DNA of 64,000 bases from Yersinia frederiksenii ATCC 33641. Lineage in GTDB: Bacteria; Pseudomonadota; Gammaproteobacteria; Enterobacterales; Enterobacteriaceae. The stretch's first letter is position 1, and each line of letters begins with the position of its first letter. Position numbers and translations under genes: made by a program. The stretch lies in NCBI RefSeq assembly GCF_000754805.1, contig NZ_KN150731.1:434001-498000 (forward strand). Reading direction: 5' to 3'. The notes under the pieces are model-generated. The model made no database searches. It had not been told where the DNA came from and saw nothing but the letters and a program-made list of their open reading frames with translations. Positions 35,855 through 45,544 of this stretch are shown one piece after another.

Positions 35855-36106
35855 TTATCTAAATCTTCTTAATTTTTTAAGAAATACATTTATAAAAAAC
35901 ATGGCAATCATTGCGGAAATAAGTGATAACCATAATGAGAGCGCGATTAGCGAGTCATAAGTCTCTGCTGAGACAATGGCACCGAGATAAATTGAGTGTA
36001 TGTAGTTCATAAATTCTGGAAATGTCTCAACAATAATCAAACTAAAAAGGCAAAACAGCCAGATAAACCAAAAAAGATAAAGTGAAAATGATGTCAATTT
36101 ATTCAT
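35855..36106 (-). CDS. Small two-helix membrane protein
   Basis: I do not recognise this 83-residue protein. It has two hydrophobic helices (FSLYLFWFIWLFCLFSLIIV and ALSLWLSLISAMIAMFFINV) with a short loop between them and a basic tail (KKLRRFR). The N-terminus is probably cytoplasmic. It sits between two regulator genes in the same direction and may be part of their unit. Confidence 0.6.
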   Translation of the reverse strand: MNKLTSFSLYLFWFIWLFCLFSLIIVETFPEFMNYIHSIYLGAIVSAETYDSLIALSLWLSLISAMIAMFFINVFLKKLRRFR

Positions 36107-36156
36107 AGGGTTATAACCATAATGTCATTAATTTTGAGGGGGAACCTATAAAGCGA

Positions 36157-36564
36157 TTATGCATTTACTGGCAAATCTAGCTGGGGGAAGCAGCAATATC
36201 CCGACATAACCGCATCAATTGCCCCGTCAAGATTAATGACGTCATCCTTTTTATATACGTATCCGCGGACCCCTATGCCAAGGCACATTTTCAGGTAGTA
36301 AATTGAGGTTAAAGAGGTATAAATAAGTACCTTTGATTCAGGTGACATCAGCATCAACTTTTGAATAAGATTAAGTTGAACATTTTTATATCCGACAAAA
36401 TCTATAACAATGATGCTCGGTTTATAAATACTGGCCATTTTAATCGATTCTAACTCTTCGCCTGTTTCATAAACTTTACCCCCCTTACATTCTATAAGGC
36501 CCCTCACTACATGCCTTATTAAAGGATGTTGATCAATAATCAAAGCTGAAATGGATTTATTCAT
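36157..36564 (-). CDS. Stand-alone response-regulator receiver protein
   Basis: A 135-residue receiver domain with no output domain. ALIIDQHPLIRHVVRGLIE opens the fold; the likely phospho-acceptor is the aspartate in IIVIDFVGY; the late lysine is in GYVYKKDDV. The acidic pair after the first strand is incomplete (a single D, then Q-H), so phosphorylation may be weak. It could act as a phosphate sink or protein-interaction partner for the LuxR-type regulators nearby. Confidence 0.75.
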   Translation of the reverse strand: MNKSISALIIDQHPLIRHVVRGLIECKGGKVYETGEELESIKMASIYKPSIIVIDFVGYKNVQLNLIQKLMLMSPESKVLIYTSLTSIYYLKMCLGIGVRGYVYKKDDVINLDGAIDAVMSGYCCFPQLDLPVNA

Positions 36565-36640
36565 AGTAACTTCCTCGTGAAGTTATGAATATTTAGGCGA
36601 AATTATCATTAAGAATAAAATCGCCGGATAATATATTGAT

Positions 36641-37621
36641 TTAATTAAGTGTATATTGCCCCGAAAGAGCACAATTTAAATTAAGTGATGTCTCGGCTGA
36701 TGTCGACGGTGAGGAGACATACAGTCCATAAAAAATATCGTTCGTATTATACTGTTCAGAAATACCGTCAAACCCTGCAACACTAATTGGGCGCGAGAAT
36801 GTATATCCTGCGGCAGTCCCTGCACTTGCATTGCTGTAGGCCCCGCAAGTCACCTGAGTGTCGCCGCCGCTCGCTATTGTTGTATTGGGCGTAATAGAGA
36901 AGTTCAGTGTTTTATTTTTTGCCGTTGATAACCAGTTAACACAATTAACCGATAAGCTGATCGCACCAATATTCTGCGACAACCGTGAGGCACTACTGTT
37001 ATGTAAATAAAGATGATCGCCGCTCAACGTATTCTCAATACTAAGAGGTCCGGACGCATTGGCCTCACAAGCAACATCAAGATTTTGTTGGCTCAAATTG
37101 ATGGTGTTAGTTGTATAACCGGTTCCACCGCTAGCCAGTGTACAATTGGTACCATTAAGACATGAATAACCCTCTGAAGAGGTTATAACAATAAAACGCC
37201 CATCACTGCCAACTAACTTTGAAATTTCGGCATAAGGGATTGATACATTTTGATTGAGAACGACACCATGGGCCTCTGCCACTCTAAGTGCATCATAATG
37301 ATATTGTGCATTCGACAATTCAAGGTCATAGCTGCCATCACCCCGAAGGTCAATCTCACCTCGTTGTATTAGGGTACTTCCTGTTACTAAATTGAATACA
37401 TAGACCAATTTGCAAGATTGTAACGATTGAGTTCCTGTCCCTGTTTTCATTTTGCATGTATTAGGATGATTAGTTAGGTGGCCAGATAAATAATAATGTT
37501 TTAAGTCAAAAGTGAGTTCACTTAAGCTGGTTCGCGGATTTTCAACTTGATAATGACCTAATGCCACATTTGGTAATACAGAAAAGGCTAATGTGAATGC
37601 TAATAAATTAAATAATTTCAT
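36641..37621 (-). CDS. Exported adhesin-like protein next to the invasin
   Basis: A 326-residue exported protein (signal peptide MKLFNLLAFTLAFSVLPNVA). The mature part is rich in Ser, Thr and Asn with paired cysteines (NTCKMKTG and SCKLVYVF, YSCLNGTNCTL, ACEANASG, VNCVNW, VTCGAYS, LNCALSG), consistent with a disulfide-bonded, beta-rich surface or pilus-like protein. I do not recognise the family. The frame also opens upstream to 37678, but the signal peptide fixes the start. It lies directly downstream of the inverse autotransporter and may be its co-expressed partner. Confidence 0.65.
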   Translation of the reverse strand: MKLFNLLAFTLAFSVLPNVALGHYQVENPRTSLSELTFDLKHYYLSGHLTNHPNTCKMKTGTGTQSLQSCKLVYVFNLVTGSTLIQRGEIDLRGDGSYDLELSNAQYHYDALRVAEAHGVVLNQNVSIPYAEISKLVGSDGRFIVITSSEGYSCLNGTNCTLASGGTGYTTNTINLSQQNLDVACEANASGPLSIENTLSGDHLYLHNSSASRLSQNIGAISLSVNCVNWLSTAKNKTLNFSITPNTTIASGGDTQVTCGAYSNASAGTAAGYTFSRPISVAGFDGISEQYNTNDIFYGLYVSSPSTSAETSLNLNCALSGQYTLN

Positions 37622-37703
37622 AGTAAATATCCAAAATAAGATAATGACAAAGTCGGCATAAGTTCTGGCAAAGAACATTGCCTTCTTTTTAACTATTAAG
37701 CGG

Positions 37704-37744
37704 CGTATAGAGGGTATTAACGCTATTAAGATACCCTCTATACG
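37704..37744 (-). terminator. Long inverted repeat after the invasin gene
   Basis: CGTATAGAGGGTAT / ATACCCTCTATACG, a perfect 14-base stem with a 13-base loop, lies 22 bases past the invasin stop. It probably limits read-through into the next gene, although the T tail is weak. Confidence 0.65.
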
Positions 37745-37765
37745 GCCATTTATTTCACTATCGCC

Positions 37766-40700
37766 TTACATTGTTAAAACGAATTTCACACTGAATGGCA
37801 CCGCTATAAACGTCGCGATATCCGTATCAGTGGTACCATTGATGGTTGCCGTCACTGTGCTATCCCCTGGGTTGGCACTGACAAGTGTCATGACGATCTC
37901 ACCATTAATATCGGTTGTACCGCTAGCCGCTATCGTTGCACTGTTTGTCGCATTGAAGCTCACCAATTGATTCGCCACCACATTACCGAATGCATCGGTG
38001 ACTCTGGCCTTAACACTATTTTGTGCTGTGCCATCTGCGGGCATATTGCCAATAACAGACTCCAAGCTGACCCTTGCGGTGCTGGCATTGGAGATAAAAG
38101 TGGTATCCACCACTTGGTTATTGCCATTGACCGTCGCTGTCACTTTGGTGATACCTGACTTGGTGTTGATTAGGGTCAATGTGACCGAACCATCTGCACC
38201 CGTCGTACCACTGGCGGCAATGACACCCGTGTTATCAGCAATGAAGTTGACGAGCAGATTCGGTACCCGGTTTCCGTGTGCATCGGTCACGATGGCTTTC
38301 ACCGAGTTGGTTGCCACCCCATCGGCCAGCGCGCCATCCGTCTCGATACTGAGCGCGCCACTGATAATCGTTGCCGTGCCACTGTCAGGAATAAAGGTCA
38401 CATCGACTACCTGACTACTGCCGTTCACCGCGGCGGTGACCCGACTGGCCCCGGCGGTGGTGCTGATCAGCGTTAATGTCACCGAACCATCGGGACCGGT
38501 GGTGCCACTGGCAGCAATCACCGCACCATTATCGGCACTGAAATTCACCAGCAGATTCGGTACACGGTTCCCTTGTGCATCGGTCACAATGGCTTTCACC
38601 GAGTTGGTAGCCGCCCCATTGGCCAGCGCGCCATCCGTCTCGATACTGAGCGCGCCACTGATAATCGTTGCCGTGCCACTGTCAGGAATAAAGGTCACAT
38701 CGACGGCCTGACTACTGCCGTTCACCGCGGCGGTGACCCGACTGGCCCCGGCGGTGGTGCTGATCAGCGTTAAGGTCACCGAACCATCGGGACCGGTGGT
38801 GCCACTGGCAGCAATCACCGCACCATTATCGGCACTGAAATTCACCAGCAGATTCGGTACACGGTTCCCTTGTGCATCGGTCACAATGGCTTTCACCGAG
38901 TTGGTTGCCGCCCCATCAGCCAGTGCGCCATCCGTCTCGATACTGAGCGCACCACTGATAATCGTTGCCGTGCCACTGTCAGGAATAAAGGTCACATCGA
39001 CGGCCTGACTACTGCCGTTCACCGCGGCGGTGACCCGACTAACCCCGGCGGTGGTGCTGATCAGCGTTAATGTCACCGAACCATCGGTACCGGTGGTGCC
39101 ACTGGTAGCAATCACCGCACCATTATTGGCACTGAAATTCACCAGCAGATTCGGTACGCGGTTACCTTGTGCATCGGTCACAATGGCTTTCACCGAGTTG
39201 GTTGCCGCCCCATCAGCTAGCGCGCCATCCGACTCGATACTGAGCGCACCACTGATAATCGTTGCCGTGCCACTGTCAGGAATAAAGGTCACATCGACTG
39301 CCTGGCTGTTGCCATTCACGGTAGCAGTAACATGACTTATCCCAGAAGTGGGGCTGGTCAGTGTCAGTGTTACTGAGCCATCACTTCCCGTGGTGCCACT
39401 GGCGGCAATTACCGCACCATTATTGGCACTGAAATTCACCAGCAGATTGGGTACCCGGTTTCCTTGTGCATCGGTCACGATGGCTTTCACCGAGTTGGTT
39501 GCCGCCCCATCAGCTAGCGCGCCATTCGTCTCGATACTGAGCGCACCACTGATAATCGTTGCTGTGCCACTGTCGGGAATAAAGGTCACATCGACTGCCT
39601 GACTACTGCCGTTCACCGCGGCAGTGACTCGACTAATCCCGGCGGTGGCGCTGGTCAGCGTTAATGTCACCGAACCATCGGTACCGGTGGTGCCGCTGGC
39701 AGCAATCACCGCACCATTATTGGCACTGAAATTCACCAGCACATTCGGTACTCTGTTTCCTTGTGCATCGGTCACAATGGCTTTCACCGAGTTGGTTGTC
39801 GCCCCATCAGCCAGTGCGCCATTCGTCTCGATACTGAGCGCGCCACTGATAATCGTTGCCGTGCCACTGTCAGGAATAAAGGTCACATCGACTGCCTGAC
39901 TGTTGCCATTCACGGTAGCGGTGACATGGCTTATCCCAGAAGTGGAACTGGTCAGTGTCAATGTTACCGAGCCATCACTTCCCGTGGTGCCACTGGCGGC
40001 AATCACAGCGCTGTTATCAGCAACGAAAGTCACCACTTTATTGGGTACCAGATTACCGGTGGCATCAGTCACAACAGCTTTAACCGAGTTAGTCGATGTA
40101 CCATCTGCGGTGGCATTGTCACTGATGATCGTCAGTGCTCCACTCAGGATAGTGGCAGTACTGCCATCTGGAATAAAGGTCACATCCACCGTCTGGCTAT
40201 GACCATTCACCGTAGCAGTGACATGAGTTACACCGGCAACAGTGCTGGTCACAGGCAGAGTGATAGAACCATTGGTATCCGTGGTGCCACTGGCGGCAAT
40301 GACTGCACTGTTATCCGCCGTGAAGGTCACTACCTGATTCGGCACCAGATTGCCGGTAGAATCGGTCACGATGGCTTGTACCGAGTTGGTCGCAACACCA
40401 TTTGCTGGCTCATTATCATGACTGACGGTCAATGCTCCACTGATAATAGTGGCGGTTCCGCTGTCGGGGATGAAGGTCACATCTACACTTTGGCTGTTAC
40501 CGTTAATAGTTGCAGTCACGTGAACAACCGTTGCCGTCACATTGGTCAGTGACAGTGTTACAGCACCATCTGCACCCGTCGTCCCATTGGCAGCAATCAC
40601 CGCGCCATTATCGGCGGTGAACGTCACGACCTGATTCGGTATTAGATTACCGGTGGCATCGGTCACGATGGCTTTCACCGAGTTGGTCGCTATACCATTT

Positions 40701-43504
40701 GCCACGGCATTGTCACTGATGATAGTCAGTGCGCCATTGACGATGGTGGCGGTGCCACTGTCGGGAATAAAGTTCACATTCACAGCCTGGCTGTTGCCAT
40801 TCACCGCAGCGGTGACACGACTGGCCCCGGCGGTGCTGCTGACCAGTGTTAAGGTCACCGAACCATCGCTACCGGTGGTGCCGCTGGCAGCAATCAACGC
40901 ACCATTATTGGCACTGAAATTCACCAGCAGATTGGGTATCCGGTTTCCTTGTGCATCGGTCACGATGGCTTTCACCGAGTTGGTTGCCGCCCCATCGGCC
41001 AGTGCGCCATCCGTCTCGATACTGAGCGCACCACTGATAATCGTTGCCGTGCCGCTGTCAGGAACAAAGGTCACATCCACCGCCTGGCTATGACCATTCA
41101 CGCTAGCAGTCACATGAGTCACACCCGCAGTCGTATTGGTCAACGGTTGTGTAACGGAACCATCAGCCCCCGTCGTGCCATTAGCCGCTATATTTGCGCC
41201 ATTACTGCCAACGAAACTAACAACAAAATTAGGAATCGGGTTCCCTCCGGCATCCGTTACCACCGCTTTTACCGAGTTTGGAGCACTGCCATTAGCCAGT
41301 GCGTTATCGGTAAGGACAGTCAGTGCTCCGGCGGCAATCGTCGCGGTACCATTGTCTGGAATAAAGTTAACCGGCACACTTTGACTCGAACCATTTAACG
41401 TAGCCGTGATATTGGTTACGCCCGTCGTAGTGTTAACGGCCGTGACAATGATCGTCCCATTGGCGTCGGTAATGCCGCTAGAGAAAGAGAGTGTGGCACC
41501 ATTGTCAGCATTGAAATTAACCAGTTGGTTAGGGACAGGGTTGCCATTAGCATCTGTTACCATGACCTGAACACTGTCGGTCGCAGTGCCATTGGCCAAG
41601 GCATTGTTGCTCAGCACCGTCAAGTTATCGCTAAGAATGGAGGCGGTACTTTCATCCGCCATAAACATCACTGCGGCTTGAGCTCTGTTACCATTATCTA
41701 ACACGGCATGAACTTGTCCTGCACCCGCCAAGGTACTCTTAACGGAAACTGTTGCCCGCCCCATGTTATCGGTGGTGCCAACCGGAGTGACAACGTCACC
41801 AATAGTGGCATTAAAAGCAACATTCATACCGGCCATAGGTGTATTCGCCCCATTAGCGGTATCAACCACGGAGGCCCGATAAGTGACCAATGCACTGCCA
41901 TCAGCTGTTGCGGAAGTGCTCGATCCCACCACGTTTAGCGCTATCTGATGTGGTGATTCCTGCACAATAATTTGGGTGGTTGCTGTGTTAGATTTATTGC
42001 CACGAATGTCATAAGCAACCGCGCTGACTTGATAACTATTGATATTTTGCAGAGGTTGATAGGCCGGGAGTGTGACGACCGCAGACTCCATCGCCAGTGG
42101 TGTCAGGGCTCCACCTGTAGTAACCAATACCGGCGCACTCCACTCAATCCGTTCGGTGCCGTATTTAGAGGCCACGGTTCCGGTTAGGGTGACATTTTCC
42201 AGCGCATGAGCTGAAATTGTTTCCGGTAACGTTAAATTGATCAGATTCTGTTTTTCATACTGCATAACAATATTGTAATTACGATCAACCAAATCATAAC
42301 GGCTGCCCGCAAGGCTGCGCATCAAGGCCACCGTGTCTTTATTAATTTGATCAATCCAAGGCACACCGAAGCGGTAATTAAAGTTCAAACCAACCTGAAG
42401 TTCATTTGAGGTGTTTTGGCCTTTCTTATGAGCGACATCGACGGTGATTAGCGGGATCGGTGTATAATTCACGCCCAATGTAACCGCGGATGGTGAGTCG
42501 CCTAAATCATCTGGGCTAGTGCTCCCGCTGTTGAGCGCCACACCTTTGCCGAAGTATTTTTCATACATTAATGAGCCGCCCAACTGAGGATAGGCAGGCA
42601 GGTAGGCCGCGGCCCGGACATCAAAGCCATTTGCCGGTCGCTCGTTATAATCTTCCATATCAGACAGCACAGATTGGTGCCAGTCAGTTAAGCGAAAATA
42701 GCCATTGGCAGAGAACTTAAGATTGTCAGTCCAGGCTTCAGCCCCTACCCCTACCCGGCTATTTTTACCCGTCAGGTCATAGTCATAAAAGCTGTTGACA
42801 CCGAACATCCAGTTTTCGGTAAATTGACGAACCCCAATACCCGCATTATTTGTCGTCCGATATCCATCGTAACGCACACCTAATTGACCAAATAACAGGT
42901 TATCTTGCGATTCAACCAGTGGCAGTAAAATATCTGCATTGCCGGTACCGGAGGAATTCAGTTGAACTCTGGCATGACCAAATTGGCTTAGCCAGTCAGA
43001 GGCTGCCTGTGCTGCTAAACCTGAGGATACACCTCTTACGGCACTTTCTGCCGCTTTCGCCGAATTATCATTGCCCATTACGCCCCAAAATTGGGTGGCC
43101 GTGCTGGCAACATTATCTTCGGTGATATTAAATTTATTCGCGCCCGAACTCTCGGCTTGCGGCAAATTTTCGGAACCTAAATTAGGTAACGTACTGTCCG
43201 GCGGCACATTGACTGGAGCTTCATTCCCTATGAAAGGATTCACTGGTTGGTAATAGTAAGGAACAGCGGGTTTTTCGATATGATTATTGGGCTGTTCAGA
43301 ATAAGTCTTAGGTGCCACCGCCATGGGTTCAACCAGTATTTCGGAGGAACGCATCTTCGCCATTATCTCGTCTAATTCATCTGCTCGCACAGATAGCGAT
43401 ATTAGCGGTGTGAAAGCTATAGTTATGGGCAGCAGTAATTGCATTAAAAGTGTATTAATTGCGACTGCTCGCATAAGTGATTTATTTGAATGGAAACCGT
43501 TCAT
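37766..43504 (-). CDS. Inverse autotransporter adhesin (intimin/invasin family)
   Basis: A 1912-residue type Ve autotransporter. The order is a long signal region (LLMQLLLPITIAFTPLISLS), a periplasmic stretch, the beta-barrel (ATQFWGVMGN, then GVRYDGYRTTNNAGIG and FGVNSFYDYDLTGKNSRVG), a linker domain ending in RIEWSAPV, then about fourteen Ig-like (Big_1) domains of roughly 99 residues, each with an SGTATIISGAL opening and VTDAQGN, then VTLTLIS, then VDVTFIPD. Unlike invasin, there is no C-terminal lectin-like tip; it ends in VKFVLTM. I chose the ATG at 43504 by the signal peptide; the frame is open to 43597. Confidence 0.93.
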   Translation of the reverse strand: MNGFHSNKSLMRAVAINTLLMQLLLPITIAFTPLISLSVRADELDEIMAKMRSSEILVEPMAVAPKTYSEQPNNHIEKPAVPYYYQPVNPFIGNEAPVNVPPDSTLPNLGSENLPQAESSGANKFNITEDNVASTATQFWGVMGNDNSAKAAESAVRGVSSGLAAQAASDWLSQFGHARVQLNSSGTGNADILLPLVESQDNLLFGQLGVRYDGYRTTNNAGIGVRQFTENWMFGVNSFYDYDLTGKNSRVGVGAEAWTDNLKFSANGYFRLTDWHQSVLSDMEDYNERPANGFDVRAAAYLPAYPQLGGSLMYEKYFGKGVALNSGSTSPDDLGDSPSAVTLGVNYTPIPLITVDVAHKKGQNTSNELQVGLNFNYRFGVPWIDQINKDTVALMRSLAGSRYDLVDRNYNIVMQYEKQNLINLTLPETISAHALENVTLTGTVASKYGTERIEWSAPVLVTTGGALTPLAMESAVVTLPAYQPLQNINSYQVSAVAYDIRGNKSNTATTQIIVQESPHQIALNVVGSSTSATADGSALVTYRASVVDTANGANTPMAGMNVAFNATIGDVVTPVGTTDNMGRATVSVKSTLAGAGQVHAVLDNGNRAQAAVMFMADESTASILSDNLTVLSNNALANGTATDSVQVMVTDANGNPVPNQLVNFNADNGATLSFSSGITDANGTIIVTAVNTTTGVTNITATLNGSSQSVPVNFIPDNGTATIAAGALTVLTDNALANGSAPNSVKAVVTDAGGNPIPNFVVSFVGSNGANIAANGTTGADGSVTQPLTNTTAGVTHVTASVNGHSQAVDVTFVPDSGTATIISGALSIETDGALADGAATNSVKAIVTDAQGNRIPNLLVNFSANNGALIAASGTTGSDGSVTLTLVSSTAGASRVTAAVNGNSQAVNVNFIPDSGTATIVNGALTIISDNAVANGIATNSVKAIVTDATGNLIPNQVVTFTADNGAVIAANGTTGADGAVTLSLTNVTATVVHVTATINGNSQSVDVTFIPDSGTATIISGALTVSHDNEPANGVATNSVQAIVTDSTGNLVPNQVVTFTADNSAVIAASGTTDTNGSITLPVTSTVAGVTHVTATVNGHSQTVDVTFIPDGSTATILSGALTIISDNATADGTSTNSVKAVVTDATGNLVPNKVVTFVADNSAVIAASGTTGSDGSVTLTLTSSTSGISHVTATVNGNSQAVDVTFIPDSGTATIISGALSIETNGALADGATTNSVKAIVTDAQGNRVPNVLVNFSANNGAVIAASGTTGTDGSVTLTLTSATAGISRVTAAVNGSSQAVDVTFIPDSGTATIISGALSIETNGALADGAATNSVKAIVTDAQGNRVPNLLVNFSANNGAVIAASGTTGSDGSVTLTLTSPTSGISHVTATVNGNSQAVDVTFIPDSGTATIISGALSIESDGALADGAATNSVKAIVTDAQGNRVPNLLVNFSANNGAVIATSGTTGTDGSVTLTLISTTAGVSRVTAAVNGSSQAVDVTFIPDSGTATIISGALSIETDGALADGAATNSVKAIVTDAQGNRVPNLLVNFSADNGAVIAASGTTGPDGSVTLTLISTTAGASRVTAAVNGSSQAVDVTFIPDSGTATIISGALSIETDGALANGAATNSVKAIVTDAQGNRVPNLLVNFSADNGAVIAASGTTGPDGSVTLTLISTTAGASRVTAAVNGSSQVVDVTFIPDSGTATIISGALSIETDGALADGVATNSVKAIVTDAHGNRVPNLLVNFIADNTGVIAASGTTGADGSVTLTLINTKSGITKVTATVNGNNQVVDTTFISNASTARVSLESVIGNMPADGTAQNSVKARVTDAFGNVVANQLVSFNATNSATIAASGTTDINGEIVMTLVSANPGDSTVTATINGTTDTDIATFIAVPFSVKFVLTM
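37950..41390 (-). repeat. Tandem 297-base repeats encoding Ig-like domains
   Basis: A 297-base period is visible throughout: identical 20-base blocks such as TTCACCGAGTTGGTTGCCGC recur at 297-base steps. Units in 38.3-39.9 kb are nearly identical to each other, while the outer units have diverged. This is the pattern left by recent unequal recombination. Confidence 0.85.
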
Positions 43505-43874
43505 AGTGAATTCAAAGTTCCGATTTTGAATGGCGATATCCGTTACCGCATAGATACAAGCCGTTTTATTATTGACAGACATACACATAGTCATCATTTA
43601 TTAACATTAATGATGTTATTCTGTGTCTCACCCAATAAACTCAATTTTATTGATTTTGTAATAATGTAGATTACGAAAAGAAATGAGCAATTTAGCGAAC
43701 TAAACTGCTCTAATCCAAATGACTATATTTGAAGTATTTCATTACCATAAAATACAATATCTGTCTCAACTAGAAGTTGAGAATGATAATCATATAAAAT
43801 GCAAAACATATACACACGGATTGTTATAATTACTGCATATAGCAAATATCACTGTGTCTTATTGGATGAAAAGG

Positions 43875-44243
43875 CTAGATCCGTGAAAGATAATTCACTT
43901 TGTTTTGTACTTCGTTGAACGCAGTATTTCTAACTCTGGCACACACCATTTTAAGTTTTGAATCCAGTTCCAGAGAAATGAGCTGCTTAGGATCATTATC
44001 CAAAATATTTCTATTCTGTTCTAAGAAGGCATACATATCGTTGATTTGGTCAAACTGCCCTCTAAATACACCAAACTCATTTGTATTCAGTTTTTTTACC
44101 ATGGAGAAATTATTGACGCACTGATCGTTGGTACTCTTTTTAATAATGGCTGCGGTCTGCTTCTCGGAGTCAATCTTTGCCTGTGTGCTGCATCCTCCCA
44201 ATACTGCACTTGCCATCAAAATTACTATCGCCACTGCTTTCAT
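43875..44243 (-). CDS. Small lipoprotein, unrecognised
   Basis: A 122-residue lipoprotein: the signal peptide MKAVAIVILMASAVLGGC ends in an LGGC lipobox with cysteine 18 modified. The mature part is polar and helical (QINDMYAFLEQNRNIL) with two more cysteines. I do not recognise the family. It lies 280 bases upstream of the invasin gene on the same strand; whether they share a transcript is unclear. Confidence 0.72.
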   Translation of the reverse strand: MKAVAIVILMASAVLGGCSTQAKIDSEKQTAAIIKKSTNDQCVNNFSMVKKLNTNEFGVFRGQFDQINDMYAFLEQNRNILDNDPKQLISLELDSKLKMVCARVRNTAFNEVQNKVNYLSRI

Positions 44244-44817
44244 AAAATACCCTCATTAATCCTTTATAAGTACTCAACCTTCTATCGGATATGCTGACAC
44301 TGATGCCGATATCATTTCCACTGATTATCTGCGTAGTGATATCAGTTGCATTTGTTCAATAGAATGCCACCCAACAAATGTAGCAGGGACACTCTACATG
44401 GCGATCTTTTATGCTGTCAAACTGCATTATGTCAGATCTATACGCTAACTTATCTCATTAGTCCAGTTTAATAAACTAATTGATAATCCTGAAATGGATG
44501 TAAAGATCGTATTTTATATGTTTGGTGGTTTTATATTTCAAATTATTTATACAAAACAGTTGATCAGCCTAATTAAATTTCTGGCAAAAAAAACATAAAA
44601 TAAATTAAATTTGTTGACAGAGAGCATAAAAATTAAATGTCAATTATCACCCGCTATCAAAAATAAAACATTCTGTCAGCAAGTTAATAACAATATATAT
44701 CCAATCGGGGATTGTTAAATATATCTTACAGGATTGAAGGGGTTAAGAATTATCTTGGAAAATAAAAAACAGAAAACATTCAGATAAATATTGTTTTACA
44801 TAAATAAAACTTACCGT
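44244..44817. other. AT-rich gap between lipoprotein and regulator genes
   Basis: 574 bases with no gene seen. A short inverted pair GATATCA / TGATATC lies at about 44308-44343 upstream of the lipoprotein gene. The strong AT bias suits silencing by H-NS-type proteins. Confidence 0.45.
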
Positions 44818-45429
44818 TTATTTATGAGTCAATAACTCCTTTAGCATTCCATTAATTTCTTTGACGCCTAACTTATTATAGATATTACGCCGATGTGCAC
44901 TCACTGTTTTGCTCTTCATATCAAGCAGCCTTGATATATCACCATTACTTAAATCCGATAATATATACTCAAGAACTTCATTCTCTTTTGGGGTTAATTG
45001 TAATTTAACTTTCTTTGAAAATGCTATTTGATCAAATTTCTTTGGTTTTTTTTGTGAAGATAACAATTTAGCTATCGCCGCTTCTATTTTATTAACAGCA
45101 GCAGCCTTACATACCACACCATCACATGATTCTGACAGACAAATAATGTCTCCGGAGTTCTCTGGTGTGCTATAAAAAGCCATAATATAAGCAGATGGGC
45201 TTAATGTCCTTATCTGCTCAATAGAGTTTAAAACCTGAATTGAAGATGTATCATCAATAATAATAACATCCCCTGGGCCTAATGAATTAGATATAATCTC
45301 ATTACTGATGGAGGGATATAGCTCAACATTAATATCCTGATATTTATCCAGGATATATTTCACTCCCTTAGTTATTATTTCTAAGGACAGTCTTGTTAAG
45401 CCACAATGACTAATCACAATGACTTTCAT
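44818..45429 (-). CDS. LuxR-family transcriptional regulator
   Basis: A 203-residue regulator with a receiver-like N-terminal domain (MKVIVISHCGLTRLSLEIIT, then DVIIIDDTSSIQVLN) and a C-terminal LuxR helix-turn-helix (LTPKENEVLEYILSDLSNGD, then LDMKSKTVSAHRRNIYNKLG). It lies immediately downstream of the large autotransporter gene, past a terminator, and is related in layout to the regulator at 35.2 kb. Confidence 0.88.
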   Translation of the reverse strand: MKVIVISHCGLTRLSLEIITKGVKYILDKYQDINVELYPSISNEIISNSLGPGDVIIIDDTSSIQVLNSIEQIRTLSPSAYIMAFYSTPENSGDIICLSESCDGVVCKAAAVNKIEAAIAKLLSSQKKPKKFDQIAFSKKVKLQLTPKENEVLEYILSDLSNGDISRLLDMKSKTVSAHRRNIYNKLGVKEINGMLKELLTHK

Positions 45430-45499
45430 AACGTTGTGTTATTCCTTATTTAAAGTTTTGGTTTATTCAGAATGGAATTATATTAAGTTGCTGGCACAT

Positions 45500-45527
45500 A
45501 AATAACGGTGCCGAAGCACCGTTATTT
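45500..45527 (-). terminator. Terminator of the large autotransporter gene
   Basis: A perfect 12-base stem, AAATAACGGTGC / GCACCGTTATTT with a four-base loop, lies 17 bases past the stop codon. Confidence 0.88.
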
Positions 45528-45544
45528 ATGAATCTTGATGACGA

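Noticed and set aside
37967-43529. Many plus-strand open frames across the invasin gene
   Set aside because: They recur at the 297-base repeat period and are mirror frames of the real minus-strand gene; no ribosome binding sites or independent domains.
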